Assembly (NCBI GenBank): GCA_013314795.1
Contig: JABUEZ010000010.1
Location: 1 to 17,610, forward strand
Direction: 5' to 3'
DNA: 17,610 nucleotides
DNA from: Candidatus Profundicultor aquiphilus
GTDB lineage: Bacteria; Atribacterota; Atribacteria; Atribacterales; Caldatribacteriaceae
Part shown: piece after piece, positions 1-7,040 of the stretch
Numbering within the stretch: position 1 is the stretch's first letter
Layout of the letters: each line of letters starts with the position of its first letter
The notes under the pieces: model-generated
Told to the model about the DNA's origin: nothing
The model's input: only the letters and a program-made list of their open reading frames with translations
The model's database searches: none
Translations under genes and position numbers: made by a program

Positions 1-2
1 CG

Positions 3-203
3 CTTCATCCGTTCCTGGACTGGGTGGTTGAGTTTTCTCCCGATCGAGTTCCTGTATCGCTTCAGCTTTACGCTCAGGGTGGTGGGACCCGTTTTGAGCA
101 TGCCTTGCTGCTCTTTCTCGATGCCTGTATTCTCCACCTTGTTTTTTCTCATCGAGAAGAGGCATATCGGCTGATGATGACCCGTCATGCGAATCTGGAG
201 TGA
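3..203 (+). CDS. C-terminal fragment of an unrecognised protein
   Basis: A frame open from the left edge (first full codon at base 3) runs 66 codons to a TGA at 201-203. The visible end is mixed alpha-helical looking, with a hydrophobic stretch (ALLLFLDACILHLVF) followed by a charged tail ending MMTRHANLE. I do not recognise the family from this tail. It is probably real because the stop is followed after 14 bp by the ribosome binding site and ATG of deoC, the usual spacing in this genome, and because the other two + frames close before the deoC start. It may be co-transcribed with deoC. The N-terminal part lies outside the window. Confidence 0.6.
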   Translation, partial: LHPFLDWVVEFSPDRVPVSLQLYAQGGGTRFEHALLLFLDACILHLVFSHREEAYRLMMTRHANLE

Positions 204-217
204 GAGGAAGGAGAAAC

Positions 218-988
218 ATGCGCGCAGAAAAAATTCTCACGCTCAAATCCCGGGTAGAAGAAGCCCTGGGGATGGAGATTAAAAAAAGAGAACGTTTCCC
301 TGCCTTGGAAACGATTCCTGTTCATGAAGAAGAATTGCGAACCTTTCTCGCTTCCCGGATTGACCACGTACTTCTCAAACCCGCTGCTCGGCGCCAAGAC
401 CTTGAAGAGGTCTGCCGGGAAGCCAGGGAATGGAAGTTTTTTTCGGTGATCGTGAATCCCTACTATGTAGCACTGTGTAATAAGCTTCTGGAAGGGAGTG
501 GAGTACTTACCGGTGTGGCCATTGGTTTTCCTCTGGGGCAGAATAAGCCCGAAGTGAAGGCCCGGGAAGCTCGTTTTGCCTTTCAGGAGGGGGCACGAGA
601 AGCCGATATGGTCTTGAATGTCGCCGCGCTCAAGAACGGAGACTGGAAACTGGTCTATTCGGATATCCGGGGCGTGGTGGAGGAAATGTCTCCCTGTGTG
701 GTAAAGGTAGTGCTGGAAAACTGTTACCTCACGGAGGAGGAAAAAATCGTGGGGTGCCTCATCGCTCAGGCGGCCGGGGCCCACTTTGTGAAAACTTCCA
801 CCGGCTTTGGTCCCTCCGGGGCAACCGTGGAGGATGTCGCCCTCATGCGCGAGGTGGTGGGGAGTTCCTTAGGAGTGAAGGCTGCTGGGGGTATCGGTTC
901 CCGGGAAGTGGCGTTACGGATGATTGCTTCCGGTGCCAATCGCCTGGGAACTTCCCAGGGTGTTGCTATTGTCCGGGGCGAAGCCTGA
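218..988 (+). CDS. deoC: Deoxyribose-phosphate aldolase
   Basis: Class I aldolase of the cytosol that splits 2-deoxyribose 5-phosphate into glyceraldehyde 3-phosphate and acetaldehyde, feeding deoxynucleoside carbon into glycolysis. The 256-residue protein shows the family signatures in order: IDHVLLKP (48-55), GFPLGQN (103-109), EADMVLN with Asp130, VVKVVLENC with Lys163, the Schiff-base motif FVKTSTGFG with Lys192, and GVKAAGGI with Lys221. These match E. coli Asp102, Lys167 (Schiff base; here Lys192) and Lys201 (here Lys221). About 45 residues precede the first core motif, a longer N-terminus than the shortest bacterial forms. ATG at 218 is chosen because GGAAGGAG lies just upstream; a GTG at 200 overlapping the previous stop is possible but has no such site. 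The last 23 bp overlap the 3' end of nrdG on the other strand. Confidence 0.95.
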   Translation: MRAEKILTLKSRVEEALGMEIKKRERFPALETIPVHEEELRTFLASRIDHVLLKPAARRQDLEEVCREAREWKFFSVIVNPYYVALCNKLLEGSGVLTGVAIGFPLGQNKPEVKAREARFAFQEGAREADMVLNVAALKNGDWKLVYSDIRGVVEEMSPCVVKVVLENCYLTEEEKIVGCLIAQAAGAHFVKTSTGFGPSGATVEDVALMREVVGSSLGVKAAGGIGSREVALRMIASGANRLGTSQGVAIVRGEA

Positions 989-1670
989 CTAAGTCTTTTC
1001 CCAACTTCTCGTTGATTTTTGCCTGCCACTCTAGAAGAAGAGGTAAAGGGTAGGGAGAAACGGCTTTTACTTCGGGAAGGAGAGTCTTTTCAGGTCGAAA
1101 ACTCTGCCACCACCAGGAAGATGCGCCTACCACTGTTTCACCCATGCGAAGGAGGGTCTCGAAAGAATGAAAGGGAGGGAAAATGGTGGTGCGGACTTCG
1201 AGACGCTCTGGAGTCGCAAGGAGTGTTTCAAGGACTCTTTGGCTTGTCGGTGCCCATTTTTCCCCTCCCACCCGGTGGTAGTCTGCAAATGGGAGTTTGT
1301 AGTCAATTCCCCATTGATCCACGTATTCCTGGAGGGAAATGAAGGTCTCCCAGCAACTGCCGTTGGAGTCGACCTTTACCAGATACCCCTTTTCCTTGAT
1401 CCTGCGAACGAAGGGAAGGAGGGTTTTTTGAAGGAGTGGCTCTCCCCCGGTGATGACCACGGCATCCAGAAGTCCCTGTCGCTTCTTGAGATACACGAGC
1501 ACCTCTTCCTCACTCACCCGGGGGAGCGTTTCCCATTCTTCCACCAGTTCCGGATTATGGCAGAAAGGACAGCGAAAGTTACATCCTCCTACAAAAAGCA
1601 CCGTGGAGAGTTTACCCGGGTACTCGATGTAACTTGTCTTGTGCCATCCCCGGAACACCAAGGGAATCAC
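966..1670 (-). CDS. nrdG: Anaerobic ribonucleotide reductase activating protein (radical SAM)
   Basis: Radical S-adenosylmethionine enzyme that creates the glycyl radical on NrdD. The 234-residue protein begins with the family pattern KTSYIEYPGK, followed by the 4Fe-4S cysteine motif CNFRCPFC (Cys30, Cys34, Cys37) and the SAM-binding GGEPLL (75-80). It is of the longer (about 230 residue) type rather than the about 155 residue E. coli type. The start is a GTG at 1670-1668 that overlaps the nrdD TGA (1669-1667) in a GTGA junction. No good Shine-Dalgarno site is seen, so translation is probably coupled to nrdD. The gene ends inside the 3' end of deoC (23 bp convergent overlap), with no room for a separate terminator. 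Confidence 0.93.
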   Translation of the reverse strand: MIPLVFRGWHKTSYIEYPGKLSTVLFVGGCNFRCPFCHNPELVEEWETLPRVSEEEVLVYLKKRQGLLDAVVITGGEPLLQKTLLPFVRRIKEKGYLVKVDSNGSCWETFISLQEYVDQWGIDYKLPFADYHRVGGEKWAPTSQRVLETLLATPERLEVRTTIFPPFHSFETLLRMGETVVGASSWWWQSFRPEKTLLPEVKAVSPYPLPLLLEWQAKINEKLGKDLVRLRPGQ

Positions 1671-3754
1671 CGCAAGGCGTATTCTTTTCTGGTTTTGAAT
1701 TCTTCCTGTTTACCCCGATTCCAGCGCTCCACCGGTCGATAGTACCCCACCACCCGGGAATAAACCTCAGTTTCCTCCCCACAGTGGGGGCAGGTAAACA
1801 CTTTTCCAGAAAGATACCCATGGTTGGGACACACCGAGAAGGTCGGGGTGATGGTGAGGTAAGGGATTGGGTACCGTTCAAAAGCTCTGCGGATAAAGAG
1901 TTTGACACTATCCGGATCGGGCATCTCGGATAAAAAGGTGTGAAAGACCGTGCCACCGGTATAGAGCGTCTGCAGGTCTTTCTGGTGTTCCAGAGCTTCG
2001 AAGGGGTCGTCGGTGTAGTTAACGGGAAGGTAGGTGCTGTTGGTATAGTATGGTTCGTCCTCCCCGGCGGTGATGATATCAGGGAAGCGCTTCTGATCGT
2101 GTTTGGCCAGGCGGTAACTGGTCCCTTCCGCAGGGGTTGCCTCCAGGTTATAGAGATTTCCGGTTTCTTCCTGGAAATCAGAGAGCCGTTCCCGCATGAA
2201 CTGAAGTACCCGGATGGCAAAGGCTTTCCCCTGGGGATGGGCGATGGAGACACCCAGGAAGTTCAGGCAGGCTTCGTTCATCCCCACCAGGCCAATAGTG
2301 GAAAAGTGATTGCGGAAGGTTCCCAAATATCGGCGGGTGTAGGGAAGGAGCCCATTTTTCAGGTTTCGCTCAATCACCTTCCGCTTGATTTCCAGGGCTG
2401 TTTTGGCGATACTCATGGTGCGGCGGAGTCTGGTAAAGAACTCGTCTTCGGTTTTGCTTAAATATGCGATGCGGGGAAGGTTGATGGTAACCACCCCGAT
2501 GGAACCGGTCTTATCGGCGGAACCAAAGAGTCCCCCGCAGCGACTGCGCAGTGCTCGCAGGTCCAGTTGCAACCGGCAGCACATGGAACGAACATCTCCA
2601 GGCTGTAGGGAACTGGAAATAAAATTTTGAAAGTATGGCACGCCGTATTTGGCCGTCAATTCAAAAAGAAGCCGGGCGTTCTCGGAATCCCAGGGAAAGG
2701 AGGGGGTGATATTATAGGTGGGAATGGGGAAAGAGAAGACTCTTCCTTCGTAATCTCCTTCAAGCATCACTTCGAGGAAGGCTCGGTTCACCATATCCAT
2801 TTCTTTCTGATAATCCCCGTACGTTCCGAGGTCCGGTCGTTCTTTTCCGCCGATGATGACTGGTCGGTCTTTTAAATCCTGGGGGACAATCCAGTCAAAG
2901 GAAAAATTGATGAACGGGGCCTGGCTCCCCCAGCGAGAAGGCACGTTCATGGCGAAAACCATCTGCTGAATGAGCTGTTTCACCGTGGGGTAATCAAGAC
3001 CGTCGTAACGGACAAACGGAGCCAAATAGGTGTCGACGGAATTAAATGACTGAGCTCCGGCAAATTCCATCTGCATGGTTCCTAAGAAATTGACCATCTG
3101 TCCGGTAAGCGAAGAAAGGTGTTTGGCCGGACCGGCGGCAATTTTATCTTTGACCCCTCCGAAACCCTCTCGAATCAACTCTTCCAGTGACCAGCCGGCG
3201 CAGTAGGCCGTGATTCCATAGGAGAGGTCGTGAATGTGGATGTCGGCATTCACATGGGCTTCCTTAACTTCATCGGGATAGATGTGATTCAGGGTATAGT
3301 GAGCCATGACCGAACCAGCCACATGTAAAACCAGACCCGGGTAGGAATAGGTAGTGTTGGAATTTTCCTGAGTTCGCCAGTCGGCTTTGATGAGGTATTC
3401 CTGGACGATTTTTTCCACATCGACGGCCACTCGCAGAGCTTCCCGGGCTTCCTGGCGTTTGCGGCGGTACAGAATGTAGGCTTTGGCTGCTTTGGAAAAA
3501 CCATTTTCAATCAGGGTTTCTTCGACTACGTCCTGGATGGTTTCGATGTCCACAATGGTCTTTTCCCCAAACTTTTCGAAGAGTTTTCGCGTCACGCTCA
3601 CGCTCAGTTCCCGGGGTAACTGCTCATTCTCTTCACCCACCGCCTGGAAGGCCTTGTATATGGCTCGTTCAATGCGCTGGCGGTCAAAGGGAACAATGCG
3701 TCCATCACGTTTCCGTACCTTTTCTGGAGTTAACTCAAAATTTTCACTCACCAT
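1667..3754 (-). CDS. nrdD: Class III (anaerobic) ribonucleoside-triphosphate reductase
   Basis: Glycyl-radical enzyme reducing ribonucleoside triphosphates to deoxyribonucleotides for DNA synthesis without oxygen. The protein has 695 residues. Residues about 6-100 form an ATP-cone (KRDGRIVPFDRQRIERAI), the allosteric overall-activity domain. An active-site MCCRLQLD lies at 391-398. Near the C-terminus, four likely zinc ligands (Cys642, His645, Cys655, Cys658 in CPNHG...CPHCG) precede the glycyl-radical loop RVVGYYRP with Gly670. All expected elements are intact. ATG at 3754 is preferred over an in-frame GTG at 3775 because GGAGGAG lies 7 bp upstream of it. The gene overlaps the end of nrdR by 11 bp and hands over to nrdG through a GTGA junction, so the three genes should be one operon. 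Confidence 0.96.
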   Translation of the reverse strand: MVSENFELTPEKVRKRDGRIVPFDRQRIERAIYKAFQAVGEENEQLPRELSVSVTRKLFEKFGEKTIVDIETIQDVVEETLIENGFSKAAKAYILYRRKRQEAREALRVAVDVEKIVQEYLIKADWRTQENSNTTYSYPGLVLHVAGSVMAHYTLNHIYPDEVKEAHVNADIHIHDLSYGITAYCAGWSLEELIREGFGGVKDKIAAGPAKHLSSLTGQMVNFLGTMQMEFAGAQSFNSVDTYLAPFVRYDGLDYPTVKQLIQQMVFAMNVPSRWGSQAPFINFSFDWIVPQDLKDRPVIIGGKERPDLGTYGDYQKEMDMVNRAFLEVMLEGDYEGRVFSFPIPTYNITPSFPWDSENARLLFELTAKYGVPYFQNFISSSLQPGDVRSMCCRLQLDLRALRSRCGGLFGSADKTGSIGVVTINLPRIAYLSKTEDEFFTRLRRTMSIAKTALEIKRKVIERNLKNGLLPYTRRYLGTFRNHFSTIGLVGMNEACLNFLGVSIAHPQGKAFAIRVLQFMRERLSDFQEETGNLYNLEATPAEGTSYRLAKHDQKRFPDIITAGEDEPYYTNSTYLPVNYTDDPFEALEHQKDLQTLYTGGTVFHTFLSEMPDPDSVKLFIRRAFERYPIPYLTITPTFSVCPNHGYLSGKVFTCPHCGEETEVYSRVVGYYRPVERWNRGKQEEFKTRKEYALR

Positions 3755-4229
3755 GGTTTTTCTCCTCCGAAACACTTTTTTCTCTATTTAAGCTCATGAG
3801 GAGTTCCAGGAATTGATCTACATCTCGGAACTCCCGGTATACCGAAGCAAAACGCACATAGGCCACCTGATCTACATTTTTCAATTTCTCCATCACCTTT
3901 TCCCCAATTCGTGAGGAAGGAACTTCCTCGTACCCTTCATCCCGCAACTCTTTTTCGATTTCTCCCACAATGGACTCCAGGGTTTCCATCGCCACCGGTC
4001 TTTTCTCGCAGGCCTTGAGCATTCCCCGCAGAACCTTCTCCCGGTCAAAGAGCTCCCGGGTTCCGTTTTTCTTGATCACCCGCAGCGGTTCCCGCTCATG
4101 CCGCTCATAGGTGGTGAACCGCCGCCGGCACACCACACATTCTCTCCGCCGGCGCACCCCGGTTCCCCCATCAACCACCCGGGAGTCAATCACCCTTGAA
4201 TCCTCCGCTCCACAATAAGGACAGTGCAT
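3744..4229 (-). CDS. nrdR: Transcriptional repressor NrdR
   Basis: Nucleotide-sensing repressor of ribonucleotide reductase genes. The 161-residue protein has the N-terminal zinc ribbon MHCPYCG...ECVVC (Cys3, Cys6, Cys31, Cys34) and then an ATP-cone at about 48-138 (RVIKKNGTRELFDREKVLRGM onward), with the usual family length and order. The ATG at 4229 gives the standard MxCPYCG start; a TTG four codons upstream (4241) is possible. No clear Shine-Dalgarno sequence precedes either start. It is the first gene of nrdR-nrdD-nrdG and overlaps nrdD by 11 bp, so it likely represses its own operon. Two NrdR-box-like sequences lie immediately upstream. Confidence 0.96.
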   Translation of the reverse strand: MHCPYCGAEDSRVIDSRVVDGGTGVRRRRECVVCRRRFTTYERHEREPLRVIKKNGTRELFDREKVLRGMLKACEKRPVAMETLESIVGEIEKELRDEGYEEVPSSRIGEKVMEKLKNVDQVAYVRFASVYREFRDVDQFLELLMSLNREKSVSEEKNHGE

Positions 4230-4235
4230 AAGGAT

Positions 4236-4251
4236 ACCCAATATGTTGTAT
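4236..4251 (-). promoter_or_regulatory. NrdR box 2 (promoter-distal, next to nrdR start)
   Basis: On the minus strand this 16-mer reads ATACAACATATTGGGT. It matches the NrdR-box consensus as I recall it (acaCwAtATaTwGtgt) at about 13 of 16 positions, including the core C..A.AT.T.G. It starts 31 bp downstream of box 1; tandem boxes about three helical turns apart are the known NrdR arrangement. It lies 7 bp before the nrdR ATG. Confidence 0.72.
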
Positions 4252-4266
4252 TTATACCGGATTAAT

Positions 4267-4282
4267 AACCTAAATATAGTAT
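4267..4282 (-). promoter_or_regulatory. NrdR box 1 (overlaps the -10 region)
   Basis: On the minus strand this 16-mer reads ATACTATATTTAGGTT and matches the recalled NrdR-box consensus at about 12 of 16 positions, with the central CTATATTTAG intact. It overlaps the -10 hexamer of the likely operon promoter, so binding would block RNA polymerase. It pairs with the second box 31 bp downstream. Confidence 0.7.
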
Positions 4283-4306
4283 AGGAGGGTGATAAGAAAA
4301 AAACAA
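4278..4306 (-). promoter_or_regulatory. Likely promoter of nrdR-nrdD-nrdG
   Basis: The minus strand carries TTGTTT (4306-4301), a 17-bp spacer and TATACT (4283-4278). The -10 differs from consensus at one position and the -35 keeps only TTG. Predicted transcription would start near 4271, giving a leader of about 42 nt. A second -10-like TATAAAT lies at 4256-4250 between the NrdR boxes but has no matching -35. Confidence 0.5.
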
Positions 4307-4324
4307 GAGGGAGGAAAAATATTC

Positions 4325-6730
4325 TTATTTTTCTGCCCTTTGCTCTTCGATCATTTCAAGAAATACTTTCACCACGTGGGGGTCAAAGTGTTTTCCGCTT
4401 TCTTGCTGGATATAGGTGATGGCTTCTTCTTTCGTCCAGGCCTTCCGGTAGGGTCGGTCGCTGGTAAGGGCATCAAAAACGTCCACCACGGAAAAAATCC
4501 TGGCGGAAAGGGGAATTTCTTCCCCTTTTAATCCCCGGGGGTAACCATTTCCGTCCCATTTCTCGTGATGGGCGTAGGGGATATCCAGAGCCGGCCGCAG
4601 GTATTCGATACGGGAAAGCATCTGGTAAGCGTAAAGAGGGTGTTTTTTCATGATTTCCCACTCTTCAGGGCTGAGGGGGCCGGGTTTGAGGAGGATGCTA
4701 TCCGGGATACCCATTTTACCAATATCGTGCAGGAGGGCTCCTCGACGGATATGGATGAGATTTTCTTCCTTGACACCCATTTTTTGGGCAATTCGGAGAG
4801 TCATTTCGGTGACGCGCTGACTGTGCCCTTCGGTTTCCTGATCGCGAAGGTCAAGGGCGTAGGCCCAGCCCTCGATGGTGGCATCGTAAGCCTGAGTAAG
4901 TTCCAGGTTAGTTCGTTCGAGTTTTTGGACAAGAATGGCGTTATCGATCGCAATGGCCGTCTGGTTGGCCAGAGTTTCGAGGAACTCTATCCAGGCTTCA
5001 TCGTCTTCGGGCATGGGAAAGCGCAAAAAGACTTCCAGAACCCCCAACACCTGTCTTTTGGCAATGAGCGGAACGCCATAGTAGGTGACAAACCCTTCTG
5101 CGGCAATGAGTTGTTCAAAGCCCTGGGCGTTCTTTTCAGAGACTTCGAGCACCATTGTGCGCCAAGTTTCCATAAGATTTGACACTCGGATGATTCGCCG
5201 TTCCAGAACCACGCGTCCGGCGAGGCTCTCACCAAAACGCAAGACCATTTTTCTGTTGAAGCGACTCTTGAACCCTTTATTGGTGACATACTCCAGGGTT
5301 TGGGTATAGGGGTTGCAGAGGAGGATATCTGCAGCGTCGGCACCTAGCTGGCGGGTAATTTCGTCTAAAGCCACGCTAAAAGTGAGTCGGGGGTCCAGAC
5401 TTCCTGTAATGGCGGTATCGATGGCTCGTAGAGCCTGGATGTGCTTGAGGGCATTCTGGGTTTCTTCAAAAAGCAGCGCATTGTCAAGAACAGAAGCCGC
5501 CAGGTGGCTAAAAGCTTGAATCAGACCCTGGCGTTCCGGAGTAAAAAACCCTGGTTGTGTGGTGTAGAGGATGAGTGTCCCGAAGGTTCCTTTATGGCTC
5601 ACCAGAGGAAAGGCAGCGACGGTACGGAAACCAAACTGCAACGCTTTTTCTCGCCAGGGTTGAAAACGATGGTTGATGAGGGTGTCTTCGATGATCTGGG
5701 GAACTCCATTGCGAATGGACCTTCCCACCGGTCCCTGTCCATAGGGAGTTTCATCCCAACGGACCACAAAGTTTTGGGTATAGGGGTGATCTTCGGGGTA
5801 TTGGGCAATGATTTTCACGTTTCCTCCCGGTTCGGCCTGTCCAATCCAGGCCAGATTCACACCCATGTCTTCCACACAGATGCGCGTGGCGACCTGGGCA
5901 CGCTTATGGAGGTTGATGTCTTCGGTGATGAGTTGTTGAGCAGCGCTGTAGAGTATCCGCAGGGTGTGGAGTTGCTCGGTGAGCCGACTTTCCATATGTT
6001 TTGCCTCGGTAACATCGGCCCCAGCACTGAGAATGCCCGTGATGGTCCCTGAAGAATCTCGGAGAACGGTGTTATGCCAGGAAATCGTTCGGGTGTCACC
6101 GTCTCTGGTACGAACGGCGTTTTCGTAGCGATTCGTTACTTCCCCTTCACTGTGGAGGAGCTGAGTGAAAACCTGCTTGACGGTCTCTCTTTCTTGTTCA
6201 GGGACAAAGGTTTCAAACCAATTTTTTCCCACGATTTCTTTGGTTGTGTAACCCAGAGTTTCGCAGGTTTTTCGGTTTGCAAGTGTCACTCGGCCTTCTT
6301 GATCAAGGCTTACGATCATTACCTGCACCAGGTCAAAATAGGTGGAAAGCTGTTCAGAGAGGTTTTGAAAGCGGATTTCACCTTCTTGAAGCCGGGCTTT
6401 CTGGTTTTCGATCGCAGCGGATGCCTTTCCCAGAGTAGTGCCCACCACAAAGTAGATTGCCAGACTGGCAAAGATCGTGTGTAGGGGGAGTTCTCTCGGG
6501 GTGGAAAGATACGAACTGAGAAGCAAAGCCGAGGCCAGAACCGCCGCGAAAATGCCCCCTTTGACTTTCCATCGAGATGCGCAGATGGCGACAAAAAGAA
6601 TTTCCAGAATTCCGATGGTTCCCAGGGAAACATACCGCGATAAGGGAAGAAGCACGGCCAAATAGAGAGCAAGGAAGACCAGGAGGTTCTTCGAAATGAA
6701 GCTCTGTACGGTTTTGAAATTTCCTCTCAT
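4325..6730 (-). CDS. Membrane PAS/GAF/GAF sensor with HD-GYP phosphodiesterase domain
   Basis: Predicted cyclic-di-GMP phosphodiesterase controlled by several input domains. In the 801-residue protein, residues about 14-100 hold three to four hydrophobic membrane segments. About 122-247 is a PAS domain (VSLDQEGRVTLANRKTCETLGY), followed by two GAF domains at about 265-425 and 440-605. The HD-GYP domain fills about 612-795, with ALLHDIGKMGIPD (His668, Asp669), HHEKWDGNGYP (His721, His722, GYP 729-731) and the following GLKGEEIPLSARI. The key metal-binding motifs look intact, so the enzyme is expected to be active. ATG at 6730 was chosen; a TTG at 6772 would add 14 residues, and neither start has a strong ribosome site. 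No GGDEF domain is present in it or elsewhere in the window. The gene is transcribed toward nrdR with a gap of about 95 bp but likely has its own promoter. Confidence 0.92.
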   Translation of the reverse strand: MRGNFKTVQSFISKNLLVFLALYLAVLLPLSRYVSLGTIGILEILFVAICASRWKVKGGIFAAVLASALLLSSYLSTPRELPLHTIFASLAIYFVVGTTLGKASAAIENQKARLQEGEIRFQNLSEQLSTYFDLVQVMIVSLDQEGRVTLANRKTCETLGYTTKEIVGKNWFETFVPEQERETVKQVFTQLLHSEGEVTNRYENAVRTRDGDTRTISWHNTVLRDSSGTITGILSAGADVTEAKHMESRLTEQLHTLRILYSAAQQLITEDINLHKRAQVATRICVEDMGVNLAWIGQAEPGGNVKIIAQYPEDHPYTQNFVVRWDETPYGQGPVGRSIRNGVPQIIEDTLINHRFQPWREKALQFGFRTVAAFPLVSHKGTFGTLILYTTQPGFFTPERQGLIQAFSHLAASVLDNALLFEETQNALKHIQALRAIDTAITGSLDPRLTFSVALDEITRQLGADAADILLCNPYTQTLEYVTNKGFKSRFNRKMVLRFGESLAGRVVLERRIIRVSNLMETWRTMVLEVSEKNAQGFEQLIAAEGFVTYYGVPLIAKRQVLGVLEVFLRFPMPEDDEAWIEFLETLANQTAIAIDNAILVQKLERTNLELTQAYDATIEGWAYALDLRDQETEGHSQRVTEMTLRIAQKMGVKEENLIHIRRGALLHDIGKMGIPDSILLKPGPLSPEEWEIMKKHPLYAYQMLSRIEYLRPALDIPYAHHEKWDGNGYPRGLKGEEIPLSARIFSVVDVFDALTSDRPYRKAWTKEEAITYIQQESGKHFDPHVVKVFLEMIEEQRAEK

Positions 6731-6809
6731 GGTATGTATCCACCCACCGTTTTCTGGAATGATGTACTCCAATGCCGGTTGATGTGTTTGGTGAAAACTG
6801 ATTTTTCTT

Positions 6810-6815
6810 ATTATA
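6810..6815 (-). promoter_or_regulatory. Possible -10 element for the HD-GYP gene
   Basis: The minus strand reads TATAAT, a perfect -10 hexamer, about 80 bp before the chosen ATG (6730). No good -35 hexamer is found at 16-18 bp spacing, so this would be a weak or activator-dependent promoter, or a chance match in AT-rich sequence. Confidence 0.35.
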
Positions 6816-6914
6816 CCTTAAGAGTGAAAACCCATGTATTACTCTACCGGGTGTTGAGATGACGATCTGAACCGGAAGGATGTCCTAACGCTTTTTAAGT
6901 TTGAGGAATTTTTT

Positions 6915-6962
6915 GGGGCACAGGGATATATACTGGGCGTGATGAGTAGGTATCCCTGCCCC
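6915..6962. repeat. Intergenic inverted repeat / hairpin
   Basis: The left arm GGGGCA-(CA)-GGGATA (6915-6928) is complementary to the right arm TATCCCTGCCCC (6951-6962): twelve pairs with one two-base bulge, enclosing 22 nt. There is no T-run after the stem on the + strand (the six T's precede it), and the minus strand would read A's there, so it is not a normal intrinsic terminator. It lies between the two divergent promoters. Confidence 0.65.
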
Positions 6963-6983
6963 CACGATTTGGGAATGTGGTGT

Positions 6984-7012
6984 TTGTCAGATAAGTCCTG
7001 AGGGTTTATAAT
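6984..7012 (+). promoter_or_regulatory. Strong sigma-70-type promoter for the ccdA cluster
   Basis: TTGTCA (6984-6989), a spacer of exactly 17 bp, and TATAAT (7007-7012), one mismatch in total from the textbook consensus. Transcription would start near 7019. The -10 overlaps an ATG at 7011, which would then not be in the mRNA; the next suitable start is the GTG at 7041 with AGGTGA at 7028-7033. Confidence 0.75.
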
Positions 7013-7040
7013 GGCTAAAAGCGAGGTAGGTGAAGCGATT

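Larger units (their letters stand above)
6731..7040. other. Divergent intergenic region
   Basis: About 310 bp separate the leftward HD-GYP gene from the rightward ccdA cluster. I see no protein gene in it. It contains a -10-like site for the HD-GYP gene, an imperfect 12-bp inverted repeat and a near-consensus promoter for ccdA, each listed separately. Confidence 0.8.

Noticed and set aside
1612..2253. A 213-codon minus-strand frame inside the nrdD/nrdG region
   Set aside because: It lies in another frame of the well-supported nrdD and nrdG genes and is rich in Pro, Ser and Arg with no family signature.
4305..4335. AT-rich inverted repeat GAAAAATA/TATTTTTC near the HD-GYP stop codon, considered as a terminator
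   Set aside because: The stem has only A-T pairs apart from one G-C and a 3-nt loop; the adjacent T-rich stretch is not placed right after it, so terminator function is not supported.
6930..6950. Loop sequence resembling part of a hammerhead ribozyme core (GTGATGAG)
   Set aside because: The other conserved core segment (GAAA flanked by matching stems) is missing, so this is a chance partial match.
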